A model generated the notes under the pieces. It was given only the letters and a program-made list of their open reading frames with translations. It was not told the origin of the DNA and did no database searches. A stretch of 64,000 bases of DNA from Clostridium folliculivorans. Lineage in GTDB: Bacteria > Bacillota > Clostridia > Clostridiales > Clostridiaceae. The number at the start of each line of letters is the position of its first letter. The stretch's first letter is position 1. Shown here piece after piece: positions 48,822-58,531 of the stretch. Both the position numbers and the translations under genes were made by a program. The stretch lies in assembly GCF_024341905.1 (NCBI RefSeq), contig NZ_BQXY01000008.1, forward strand, positions 1-64,000, written 5' to 3'.

Positions 48822-48890
48822 ATGTTTGATATATTTAAGAAGAAAAGAGATAATGATCTATACGCGCCTTGCGAAGGGGAGTTTTCATAA
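48822..48890 (+). pseudogene. Truncated glucose-type EIIA (crr-like) gene, 5' stub
   Basis: ATG 48822 follows AAGGAAGG by 2-3 nt and encodes MFDIFKKKRDNDLYAPCEGEFS, then stops. The first 20 residues match the start of glucose-type EIIA proteins (basic head, LYAP.(N/E)G). The remaining 130 or so residues, including the active-site His, are gone. It still sits behind an intact RAT/terminator leader. Confidence 0.6.
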
Positions 48891-49027
48891 GCCAGAACAA
48901 TATAAATTTGATTACTCTTAATAAAGTTATCAATGAATTTTCTTATCTACTCATTGATGATTTTTTATTTTAAACAATTTTACTAAATTAATTATATTAG
49001 TTTAACTTGCCAGTGGTATATAAGTAA

Positions 49028-49168
49028 GTAAAAAATAGATATGGATTAGTTGAAATTAATCTAGAAGACAACAGAAATAGAATAGTAAAAAAATCAGGAC
49101 GGTGGTTTAAAAAATTATCTACTGAAAGATGTTTCGAAGCAAAAAATACAGAAATAGTTTATAAGTAA
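49028..49168 (+). pseudogene. Unidentified C-terminal coding fragment
   Basis: About 46 codons without start codon or RBS read GLVEINLEDNRNRIVKK and then SGRWFKKLSTERCFEAKN before TAA 49166-49168. Codon use looks coding, and the family is not recognised. It lies between two PTS remnants and directly before element E2. Confidence 0.35.
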
Positions 49169-49195
49169 GGTTTTGTTCAAGGACTGCGTTGAAAT

Positions 49196-49369
49196 TTAGG
49201 CGTCACTCTTCCTATACTGGATGAGCTACGCAAAGAATTAATATGATTTTCTCCTATGAAATACCTAAAACTGTATAAACTCACTACGTTCGAACATATC
49301 CAGTTTTTTAACGGTATTTCATCTCCGAAAATCATTTAATTCTAATTGCTTGCTCATATGTATCTCCAT
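49196..49369. repeat. Long extended-hairpin element E, copy 2 (right arm missing)
   Basis: It shares the start GCGTTGAAATTTAGG, the block AAAGAATTAATATGATTTTC with its partner GAAAATCATTTAATTCT, and the tip ACTCACTACGTTCGAACA with copy 1. An inner pair is AATACC / GGTATT where copy 1 has ATGGC / GCCAT. The outer right arm is replaced by the EIIB remnant that begins at 49371. Confidence 0.75.
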
Positions 49370-49370
49370 A

Positions 49371-49520
49371 GTGCCACAAATTCGTTTTCAGCTTAAAGAA
49401 ATGAAGAAAAAAGGAGAAAGATACAATATTCAAGTAGAAGCTATTCCTTCTATGGATTATGGTATGTGTAATGGTCCAAGCGTCTTAAAGTTTGCAATGG
49501 ATTTATTAAATAATAAATAA
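49371..49520 (+). pseudogene. 3' remnant of a lactose/cellobiose-type EIIB gene
   Basis: The last 49 codons of an EIIB gene remain: PQIRFQLKEMKKKGERYN followed by IPSMDYGMCNGPSVLKFAM and TAA. It aligns with residues from [10 protein letters not shown] to the end of the intact licB-like protein at 34471, but is clearly a different, clostridial-type EIIB. The 5' half, including the phosphocysteine, is absent; the break coincides with the end of element E2. Confidence 0.8.
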
Positions 49521-49579
49521 CAAAGAATTTGTTTTAAACTCAAACATTAATTAGATAAACTTATATAATGATAAGAGAA

Positions 49580-49627
49580 TATAATAAACAAGTGACGATA
49601 TTAATAAATATCACCACTTGTTTATTT
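49580..49627 (-). terminator. Terminator of the small hydrophilic protein gene
   Basis: AATAAACAAGTG / CACTTGTTTATT with an inner GATAT / ATATC pairing. Confidence 0.7.
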
Positions 49628-49640
49628 AGCTTAAGATAGA

Positions 49641-49835
49641 TTATTCTCCGTCTTCTCCACCAGGGCCATCACGTCTAGGGCGATCGGATTCTGGAAGAGG
49701 TTCAACATTTTTATATTTGTTAGAGAATTTGCTTTGCTCGTTAGTACTAAAAGAACCATCTTGGTGCTTTGAGCCTGAGAAAGTATTCTCTAGGTTTACA
49801 TTGGCATTGTCGGTTTTATTGGTTTTATTAGCCAT
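49641..49835 (-). CDS. Small hydrophilic protein of unknown function
   Basis: The 64-residue protein is rich in Asn, Lys, Ser, Asp and Gly, has no hydrophobic core and ends in PRRDGPGGEDGE, so it is probably disordered. The RBS GAAGGTGGTG and a terminator on the same strand support a real gene. Stress- or spore-related small proteins of this composition are common in clostridia, but no family is recognised. Confidence 0.6.
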   Translation of the reverse strand: MANKTNKTDNANVNLENTFSGSKHQDGSFSTNEQSKFSNKYKNVEPLPESDRPRRDGPGGEDGE

Positions 49836-50059
49836 TATATAATCACCACCTTCTAAATTATTTTGTACATATAATGAGTTTTTATGTTAGAAGTTTTTTT
49901 CAATTATTAACTTTATGTTGAAAAGTATTAAGGAAAATTACTAAGAAATAATTTTTGAGGTAAAGAAAATTCATATTTTAAGTGTAATATATAGTATAAT
50001 ATTTGTTGAAATATTTATGTTTAATAATTTTTAATATGATAGATGAGGAATATAAAGAT

Positions 50060-50836
50060 ATGACTAAGGAATTAGAGAAACACTACAATAAATTTTGTGA
50101 AGATAAAAGATTAACGAGAAGGCATGGGCAAGTTGAGTATATCACTTCTATGAAATATATTCATCAGTGTCTGAAAAATAAGCCTAATGCAAAGATTTTA
50201 GATGTTGGTGCAGGAACTGGTAGATATTCTATACAACTTGCAAATGAGGGTTATGACGTTACTGCAGTTGAACTTGTTAAGCATAATCTAGGTGTTTTAA
50301 AATCAAAGGGAAGTACAGTAAAAGCATATCAGGGAACGGCATTAGATTTATCAAGATTTTCAGAAAATACTTTTGATATGACTTTAGTATTTGGACCGAT
50401 GTATCATTTATATAAATTTGAAGATAAAGTAAAGGCTTTACAGGAGGCAAAAAGAGTAACTAAGGTTGGAGGAGTTATCTTAGTAGCTTACTTAATGAAT
50501 GAATATAGTGTGATAACATATGGATTTAAGGAAAATAATATTCGAACAAGTATTGAAAGTGGGAAGCTTAGCGAAGATTTTCATGTTTTATCAGAGCCAG
50601 AAGATCTATATGATTATGTAAGAATAGATGATATAAATAAGTTGAATGAGGAAGTTGGACTGAAAAGGGTAAAATTAATTGCAGCTGACGGACCAGCTAA
50701 TTATATGAGACCTACTCTGAATGCTATGGATGAAGAAACCTTTGAAATTTTTATTAAATATCATCTTACTACCTGTGAAAGACCTGATTTATTGGGGGCA
50801 AGCGCACATACTTTAGATATTTTAATAAAGGAATAA
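50060..50836 (+). CDS. Class I SAM-dependent methyltransferase
   Basis: The frame is open from a TTG at 50003, but ATG 50060 follows GATGAGGAA by 10 nt and is preferred (258 residues). Motif I is ILDVGAGTGRYSIQLA, followed by the acidic loop (VTAVELV), MTLVFGPMYHLY and VGGVILVAYL. The substrate is unknown; the closest general group is Methyltransf_11/25 with small-molecule or antibiotic targets. It is monocistronic with its own terminator. Confidence 0.82.
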   Translation: MTKELEKHYNKFCEDKRLTRRHGQVEYITSMKYIHQCLKNKPNAKILDVGAGTGRYSIQLANEGYDVTAVELVKHNLGVLKSKGSTVKAYQGTALDLSRFSENTFDMTLVFGPMYHLYKFEDKVKALQEAKRVTKVGGVILVAYLMNEYSVITYGFKENNIRTSIESGKLSEDFHVLSEPEDLYDYVRIDDINKLNEEVGLKRVKLIAADGPANYMRPTLNAMDEETFEIFIKYHLTTCERPDLLGASAHTLDILIKE

Positions 50837-50873
50837 TAAAGATCAATAAGATTGATAAACTGTAAAGTGCGCA

Positions 50874-50906
50874 ATAAAACCGTAATGGATTTCCCACTAC
50901 GGTTTT
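50874..50906. terminator. Terminator between methyltransferase and DUF3243 genes
   Basis: AAAACCGTA / TACGGTTTT enclosing TGG / CCA; it is suited to both convergent genes. Confidence 0.8.
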
Positions 50907-50928
50907 GTTAATAAGCTATATTAAAAAG

Positions 50929-51174
50929 CTATTTTGAAGTTATTCTTACAATTAGTTTAGCAAGAACATTTTTATCATTAATATCTGAGACATCCCACAT
51001 CTCTTTAAGTAATCTTTCTTCTGGATTTCTAGGGTCAACATTATTAGCTAAAAATGTACCTACTTTTTCAGCAACATTAGTTATTGTGTCATCAGACATA
51101 CCAACATTCTCACCTAATTCAACGGCATTGCCTAAAGTGTTTTTCCATTCAGTCCAATCTTTTAAGATTGCCAT
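50929..51174 (-). CDS. DUF3243-domain protein (YmfJ-like)
   Basis: The 81-residue protein matches the DUF3243 pattern: WTEWKNTLGNAVELGENVGMSDDTITNVAEKVGTFLA, NNVDPRNPEERLLKEMWDV and a final VLAKLIVRI. Members are short helical proteins of unknown function, found mostly in Firmicutes. The RBS AGGAGTGAT is strong. It is monocistronic. Confidence 0.85.
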   Translation of the reverse strand: MAILKDWTEWKNTLGNAVELGENVGMSDDTITNVAEKVGTFLANNVDPRNPEERLLKEMWDVSDINDKNVLAKLIVRITSK

Positions 51175-51231
51175 GTTATCACTCCTAACTTTTTATATGT
51201 ATCTTTCCATAATATTTCAATTATATGTATA

Positions 51232-51437
51232 GATAAACTACTTCATATTAGAATTTATCCAAATAAAGATTCGTAGAATTATCGAAATCTTTATTTGTAG
51301 TTTAATGGTTGAAGTAGTTTATCAATTTATCGGAATAGATAGTCCAGTTTTATATAATAAAACTAAGAGATACTTCTGTTAACTAAAAATAATAATAAGA
51401 TTATCAACTATATGTTTTATTTGGAACTGGATTATCT
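51232..51437. repeat. Compound inverted-repeat element C, copy 1
   Basis: The left half is an A-type unit with perfect 13-bp arms GATAAACTACTTC / GAAGTAGTTTATC (51232-51323) and inner stem AAATAAAGATTTCG-like. The right half runs from AGATAGTCCAGTT (about 51337) to AACTGGATTATCT (about 51437). The right half and the junction recur at 58022-58196. Confidence 0.75.
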
Positions 51438-51548
51438 ATAGGAAATAAATGCGAATTATAATGTGCTCATTGTATTTTAAAGTTAGTAGAATGGATTTAA
51501 GAGGTTTATTAGAACGTTGGAGGTCAAAAGAGGTAAAAAGATTAAAAA

Positions 51549-51583
51549 AATAACCGTCTGAAGATATCCTACAGACGGTTATT
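51549..51583 (-). terminator. Terminator of asnB
   Basis: AATAACCGTCTG / CAGACGGTTATT with an 11-nt loop, 13 bp beyond the asnB stop. Confidence 0.85.
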
Positions 51584-51595
51584 AGGAGTTGCAAA

Positions 51596-53185
51596 TTACT
51601 TACCGCTATCACCATAGTTTGATAGTACTCTAGCGCTAGGATCGTTAACTGCACAACCTTCCCACTCTTTGTTTGGCATCCAGAAATCTTCAATCATTTC
51701 TGCTTGGCCAGGGTAGTATTTTTCGAACATTTCTCTGTATAATAATGATTCTTTTGTAAATGGTTTAGCGTGGTATTTATATTTTTCACATAGTTTTTCA
51801 AATTCTTTATCAGTATAATATGCTTCTGCATATTCTTTTAAATAGTCTACCATTGAATGTCCTACAGCATCACTAAAAGCTGCTTTTTCACGATATAATA
51901 TACTGTTTGGAAGATAATCACCTTCAAAGGCATGTCTCAAAAGGTATTTACCCATGTTGTATGTGTTTAATTTCTTTTCAGGATCAATAGCCATAACATA
52001 TTTCACGAAGTCTAAATCACCAAAAGGTACTCTTGCTTCTAAAGAGTTTGAAGCAATACAACGGTCTGCACGAAGTACGTCATACATAAATAATTCCCTA
52101 ATTCTCTTTTGAGATTCTTTTTGGAATTCTGCTGCATTTGGAGCAAAATCAGTATATTTATATCCAAATAATTCGTCGGAAATTTCGCCAGTTAAAAGAA
52201 CTCTAACATCAGAAATCTCATGTATTTTCTTGCAGATCAGATACATTCCAATACTTGCTCTTATTGTAGTAATATCATAGGTTCCAAGGAGTTTAATAAC
52301 ATACTCGAAGGATTCAAGAACTTCTTCTTTTGTCATATAAACAACAGTGTGATCACTATGAATATAATCTGCAACCTCCTGAGCATATTTTAAATCTATT
52401 GCATCTTCAGTCATACCTATAGCAAAAGTTTTAATTGGCTTGTCTGGATACATCTTTTGAGCAATTGAGCAAACTAATGAACTGTCTAAACCACCACTTA
52501 ACAAGAAACCTACAGGAGCATCAGCATCCATACGTTTTTCTATAGCAGTTACTAACTTATCGTGAATATTGCTACAAATAACTTCTAAGTCATCCTTGCA
52601 GTAGTCACCTTCTACTTCTGCAATATCAGAGTAGCATGTGAATTTACCGTCAGCATAATAATGTCCTGGTGGAAATGGCATGATCTTGTGTGTAAGACCA
52701 ACTAAGTTTTTTGCTTCACTTGCAAACATTATCTTACCTGACTGAGAATATCCGTAGAATAAAGGTCTAATTCCAATTGGATCTCTTGCTGCAATGAAAG
52801 TGTCCTTTTCTCCATCGTAGATAACGCAAGCATATTCTGCATCTAGCATTGAAAACATATCTAATCCATACTCTAAATACATAGGAAGTAATATCTCACA
52901 ATCACTATCAGAGATAAACTTATGCCCTTTAGCTATTAAATCCTCTTTAAGTTTACGGAAACCGTAAATTTCACCATTGCAGATAGATGCATCTGTTTTT
53001 CTTGTGAATGGCTGCATTCCGCTGAAGCTCAAATCCATGATTGCAAGTCTCTGAAAACCTAAGATACCAGATGGTAGAGTAAGGATTTCAGTCATATCTG
53101 GTCCTCTAAGCTCAGTTCTTTGTAATGCCTCTGCAAATTTTTCGTGTTTCATATCATTTCCTGTATAACACATAATTGTACACAT
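51596..53185 (-). CDS. asnB: Asparagine synthase (glutamine-hydrolysing)
   Basis: The start is ATG 53185, 10 nt after GGGGAGGA, because the N-terminal nucleophile Cys2 (MCTIMCYTG) must follow the initiator; the frame extends 13 codons further without need. The 529-residue enzyme has an N-terminal Ntn glutaminase domain (RGPD, ICNGEIYG) and a C-terminal ATP-pyrophosphatase synthetase domain with SGGLDSS (230-236) and GEISDELFGY. It makes asparagine from aspartate and glutamine. An Asn-specific T-box lies upstream. Confidence 0.96.
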   Translation of the reverse strand: MCTIMCYTGNDMKHEKFAEALQRTELRGPDMTEILTLPSGILGFQRLAIMDLSFSGMQPFTRKTDASICNGEIYGFRKLKEDLIAKGHKFISDSDCEILLPMYLEYGLDMFSMLDAEYACVIYDGEKDTFIAARDPIGIRPLFYGYSQSGKIMFASEAKNLVGLTHKIMPFPPGHYYADGKFTCYSDIAEVEGDYCKDDLEVICSNIHDKLVTAIEKRMDADAPVGFLLSGGLDSSLVCSIAQKMYPDKPIKTFAIGMTEDAIDLKYAQEVADYIHSDHTVVYMTKEEVLESFEYVIKLLGTYDITTIRASIGMYLICKKIHEISDVRVLLTGEISDELFGYKYTDFAPNAAEFQKESQKRIRELFMYDVLRADRCIASNSLEARVPFGDLDFVKYVMAIDPEKKLNTYNMGKYLLRHAFEGDYLPNSILYREKAAFSDAVGHSMVDYLKEYAEAYYTDKEFEKLCEKYKYHAKPFTKESLLYREMFEKYYPGQAEMIEDFWMPNKEWEGCAVNDPSARVLSNYGDSGK

Positions 53186-53295
53186 ATTAATAGTCCTCCC
53201 CAATTTGATATTAAAATCGTCCATGCGATTTTGATTATAATAAAATATAATTATTTATAAATTTATCAAAGTTATAATTTTATAAAAAGTAAATA

Positions 53296-53582
53296 AAAAA
53301 AGCCCCTCATCCTATATAAATAGGACGAAAGACTTATACTTCCGCGGTACCACCTAAATTAGCTTAAAAGCTCTCCTTAATCAGTACGGAATTAAAAAAA
53401 ATAAATTCGATACTGTCCACGCTGTAACGGTTTGGCTCCGTCCAAGACTACTCTTTAAAAAAATTTCGTTTGGAAGCTCCGGGATGTTCTTCATTATTTG
53501 CTTCGTACCAGTCTCTCACCACCACTGATTCGCTTTGACTACCTCATAATAACTACTCTTCCCATCAAGGCTTTTATATTAA
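53296..53582 (-). promoter_or_regulatory. T-box leader, Asn specifier, upstream of asnB
   Basis: On the minus strand the conserved T-box core GGTGGTACCGCGG lies at 53353-53341. The terminator AGTCTTTCGTCCTAT / ATAGGATGAGGGGCT with T-run lies at 53337-53297. Stem I contains the GAGAGACTGG-type segment and a specifier loop with AAC (53488-53486) followed by A. AAC is an asparagine codon, so uncharged tRNA-Asn would allow readthrough into asnB. Confidence 0.9.
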
Positions 53583-53879
53583 TTGTTTGACACTTAACTT
53601 TGAATTTATTTCATTTTACTTCGTATTTTATAATCAGTCAATAGGTTTATGAAATATTTTTAAAAATAAAAATCACTTTTTCGGCTATTAGACAAAATTT
53701 AAATTTTTGTGAAACTTTAAAAATAGTATGGTTTTTAAAATATATTATTATTCTATATAGTGAAGATATATTAAATAAAAATAAATTAATAGTTGTGCTA
53801 AGGACTCTATAAATAATATTAATATGGAGAAGAAATATGGAAAAAAGGCAAAGCAATAGCTCAGGCTTTAAGTTTTTAG
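53583..53879. other. Region between T-box and membrane protein gene
   Basis: About 300 bp of AT-rich DNA that must contain the asnB promoter. A 69-codon frame on the minus strand (53647-53856) is compositionally spurious. Nothing else is seen. Confidence 0.45.
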
Positions 53880-54353
53880 TTAAACAATATTATTAGATTT
53901 TAGTGATAGATACTTTATTTTTATATTGTGAACAATAAGGACGAATATTATTAGCAAAACAAGTGAAGGTAATGCATATAATACCTTATTTATTGGGTTT
54001 TGAAAAAGTTTAGCTATATCAAACTTTAGTAATTGTAATATAACAATATTAATCATTTCTGCAATATACTCTATAATAAATACTAAAATTGTAGTAGATA
54101 AAGACTGTTTAATAGAAATTTTATTTATTTTTATGTTTAAATAAATGAGTAGAACAAGTGATAAAATAGAATTTATACCTAAATTAATAGGCAATAATCT
54201 TATAATAAAAGTTATAAAAGTACTTATAGAAGCAGTTAGCATTATTTTGGTATATTTCATTGGTGTCTGAGTAAGTAAATATATGGCCCAAACAAACAAA
54301 ATGGCTTCAGGTAAACCTCTTAGAATAGATTCAATTAAAGTTACTTTAAGCAT
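53880..54353 (-). CDS. Small integral membrane protein, partner of orphan kinase
   Basis: The 157-residue protein has about five hydrophobic helices (ESILRGLPEAILFVWAIYLL at the start, LPSLVLLIIFVLIV near the end). It lies 17 bp downstream of the PAS histidine kinase gene on the same strand and is probably cotranscribed. The opening resembles the membrane N-terminal region of some clostridial Spo0B/Agr-type sensors, but no family is certain. Confidence 0.55.
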   Translation of the reverse strand: MLKVTLIESILRGLPEAILFVWAIYLLTQTPMKYTKIMLTASISTFITFIIRLLPINLGINSILSLVLLIYLNIKINKISIKQSLSTTILVFIIEYIAEMINIVILQLLKFDIAKLFQNPINKVLYALPSLVLLIIFVLIVHNIKIKYLSLKSNNIV

Positions 54354-54370
54354 GATTTTTCTCCTAATCT

Positions 54371-56209
54371 TTAGTTTATTGTTGAATAAATGTCTGATAG
54401 CTCTAGGTTAATTCTCTCTTGTATATTGCTTCGAATCTCACTTGTTTCACAATTAATCTTCTCTGTTTGAATTGAAGGAAGGGTTATAATAAACTCGCTT
54501 CCCTTTCCGAGCTCGCTATTAAGTTTTATATTTCCCCCATGAAGCGTTACAAAGGATTTAACTATAGATAAACCTAGTCCAGTGCCCTCATTATTTCTTC
54601 TAAATGACTTGTCTACTTGTGAAAACCTCTCAAATATTTGTTCTTTTTTATCAGCTGGTATACCTATTCCAGTATCTTTTACAGAAATGATAACATTATT
54701 TTCATCACTGGTTATTGTTATATAGATACTTCCTCCAGGGTCGGTAAACTTTAAAGCGTTTGATAATAAATTTAAGATTATTCTTTCTATCTTCTCTACA
54801 TCAAAAGCAATTATTTTCTCCTCAGTCTCTGTATCAAAAATGATTTCCACTCCTTTATTTTCAGCATAGATTAAAATTGACATAGTAATATCTTCTACAG
54901 CACTAACTATATTTTCATTTTTCATGTGAAGTGTTATATAACCTGAATCATACTTTGTTATATCTAAAAGATTATTTATTAATCTAAGCAATCTATAGCT
55001 GTTTTGCTTCATAGCTAAAATATAATTTTTTTTCTTTTTAATTATATCAGCATCAGAACTATTGTTATAAAGATCAAGCATTTGCAAGGAGGAGAATATA
55101 ATATTTAAAGGTGTTTTTAGTTCATGAGATATATTAGAGAAAAATTCTGTTACCAGTTTATTTTCTTCTATGGTTTCGTTTAACTTCTCTATATTTTTAA
55201 TTACATCTTTTCTGAGCTTATTTGCTATGACTACTGGACGAATATCTCTCATTACAGTCACGATGGAGGGATGGCCTTTAAATAAGTAATAGGTAGATGT
55301 ATTTTGAACTTTAACTGCTTCGCCTTTTTTGTTTATAATAGTATCTTCAAATGAAATTTTATATCCTTCATTTTTATATAAGGATATATACTTTAGTTCT
55401 AAATCTTTTATATTATCAGATGCTTCAAAGTCAAGAATAGTCTTATTTTGTAATTCTTCTAATGAACAATATCCTAATAGATCTAAAGCATTTTCATTAG
55501 CATAAAGAAAACGGTCCTTAGATTGAATAAAGATTGCATCAGGTGAGTTTTCGATTAATAGATTGCTAAGGGTGTCGTCTTTGGAGAGTATTTCCATGAT
55601 ATTCTCATGTTCTTTTAATTGCTCAATTAATTGTTGCTCTAATAATTCTCTTCTTTCTCTTTCAATTTGGACATATTGTCCTAAAACCCATGCTACAACA
55701 AAGAAACTAGAAGTAAATGTTAAATCATTTTCGAAATATATATTCACAGCTGAATGAGGAGCAAAGATCAAGTCAATTGCTAGTAAAGTAAAAGATGACA
55801 CTAAAGCCATGATTATACCTTGCTTTTTACCTAATTCTAAAGTTATAGTGATGACCCCAAAGATTAATAAGTATTTATAATCGCTATCATATGAATTTGA
55901 AAACATGATTAGAATTGATGATACTAATAAAAAAACATAGCCTTCTATAATTTGAATTTTTCTTATGTTTTTTAACTGCCATATTTTAAAATAGAGTTGA
56001 GATAATAATATATAGATAGAAATTAATAATATGATGATAAAGAACATTAGTAAATACAATTGTTTATTGAAAATAATTGCTGGTTGAGTATGATCATATT
56101 GTAAAATCTGATTTATAATTATCATCAATATGAAACCAAAAGAACCTAATTTTATTACGGTAATAAGTTCAATCATATCATTGCTTGTGCTGCTCTTATT
56201 GTTAAACAT
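54371..56209 (-). CDS. PAS-domain sensor histidine kinase, orphan
   Basis: The 612-residue protein has six to seven N-terminal membrane helices (about 14-180), a short coiled linker (185-205), a PAS domain (about 212-325, NSPDAIFIQSKDRFLYANENALDLLGY), a HisKA box with His362 (FFSNISHELKTPLN) and a HATPase domain (N, G1, F and G2 boxes: NLLSNALKF, VKDTGIGIP, FERFSQ, GTGLGLSI). No response regulator gene adjoins it. Orphan kinases of this type in clostridia often phosphorylate Spo0A, but that is inference. Confidence 0.88.
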   Translation of the reverse strand: MFNNKSSTSNDMIELITVIKLGSFGFILMIIINQILQYDHTQPAIIFNKQLYLLMFFIIILLISIYILLSQLYFKIWQLKNIRKIQIIEGYVFLLVSSILIMFSNSYDSDYKYLLIFGVITITLELGKKQGIIMALVSSFTLLAIDLIFAPHSAVNIYFENDLTFTSSFFVVAWVLGQYVQIERERRELLEQQLIEQLKEHENIMEILSKDDTLSNLLIENSPDAIFIQSKDRFLYANENALDLLGYCSLEELQNKTILDFEASDNIKDLELKYISLYKNEGYKISFEDTIINKKGEAVKVQNTSTYYLFKGHPSIVTVMRDIRPVVIANKLRKDVIKNIEKLNETIEENKLVTEFFSNISHELKTPLNIIFSSLQMLDLYNNSSDADIIKKKKNYILAMKQNSYRLLRLINNLLDITKYDSGYITLHMKNENIVSAVEDITMSILIYAENKGVEIIFDTETEEKIIAFDVEKIERIILNLLSNALKFTDPGGSIYITITSDENNVIISVKDTGIGIPADKKEQIFERFSQVDKSFRRNNEGTGLGLSIVKSFVTLHGGNIKLNSELGKGSEFIITLPSIQTEKINCETSEIRSNIQERINLELSDIYSTIN

Positions 56210-57980
<1,771 letters not shown>

Positions 57981-58021
57981 TAGAGAGTATTATACAGTTG
58001 CTTTTAAAAGCTACACTTAAA

Positions 58022-58196
58022 GATGAAATACTTCAATCCGAAATTTATATTTGGAGTTTAATGATTGAAGTAGATTATCAATTCAGCAGAATAGATAATA
58101 TAGTTAAACCCGATAAAACTAATTGATACCTATTCTAACTAATAATAGTAATAGTGTTATCAACTATATGTTTTATTTGTAACCGGTTTATCTATA
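58022..58196. repeat. Compound inverted-repeat element C, copy 2
   Basis: It starts GATGAAATACTTCAAT and pairs with ATTGAAGTAGATTATC. The right half (AGATAATATAGTT to AACCGGTTTATCT) matches 51337-51437, including the TTATCAACTATATGTTTTAT junction. Confidence 0.75.
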
Positions 58197-58203
58197 ATAA
58201 CTA

Positions 58204-58240
58204 TAAGAACCCTTAGAAAGAAATTTCTAGGGGTTTTTCT
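58204..58240 (+). terminator. Terminator after the second GH1 gene
   Basis: AACCCTTAGAAA / TTTCTAGGGGTT with a short loop and TTTTTCT. Confidence 0.75.
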
Positions 58241-58300
58241 ATTTAACTAACCTGAAATGTTATTTAATTCTTTAGTTTGTCGAATTTCCCTCGATAATAC

Positions 58301-58404
58301 TATGGGGTTCTTGTGTCAAAACTTAATTAATACTTGTTCAAAAATCACGGTTTCTGCAGATTTTTGCTCATGCATAGATTAATAGTTGATCTATGAGCTC
58401 TATA
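58301..58404. repeat. Inverted-repeat element B, copy 2
   Basis: The core ACTTAATTAATACTTGTTC, AAAAATCACGG, GATTTTTGCTCATG and ATTAATAGTTGA matches the reverse complement of 43489-43590. The end repeats are decayed. It directly adjoins element A4, as B1 adjoins A3. Confidence 0.7.
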
Positions 58405-58405
58405 A

Positions 58406-58502
58406 AGGTGTACCACTTCAATCTGAAAACTATTTTTAAAACTCTCACGGGTTCTTGTGAGAGAATTTAAAATTATAAGTTTTATTTGGAACTGGTCTAT
58501 CA
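58406..58502. repeat. Inverted-repeat element A, copy 4
   Basis: Outer arms are diverged (AGGTGTACCACTTC / GGAACTGGTCTATC). The inner stem CTCTCAC / GTGAGAG is perfect, with loop GGGTTCTT. It ends 14 bp before the RBS of the chemoreceptor gene, so it is probably in its leader. Confidence 0.7.
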
Positions 58503-58531
58503 ATAGATATAATCTTACGGAGGTAAATGAG

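Larger units (their letters stand above)
48464..49640. other. 1.2-kb region of decayed PTS genes and repeat
   Basis: In order it holds a promoter region, a RAT leader and terminator (48726-48782), an EIIA stub (48822-48890), a hairpin near 48935-48970, an unidentified coding tail (49028-49168), element E2 (49196-49369) and the EIIB tail (49371-49520). No intact gene is present. Confidence 0.65.
51175..51595. other. Intergenic region between DUF3243 gene and asnB
   Basis: It is occupied by compound repeat C1 (51232-51437) and the asnB terminator (51549-51583). The frames between them are not convincing. Confidence 0.55.
57981..58531. other. Repeat-filled region between GH1 and chemoreceptor genes
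   Basis: It contains C2 (58022-58196), a terminator (58204-58240), B2 (58301-58404) and A4 (58406-58502) in series, leaving almost no unique DNA. Confidence 0.65.
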
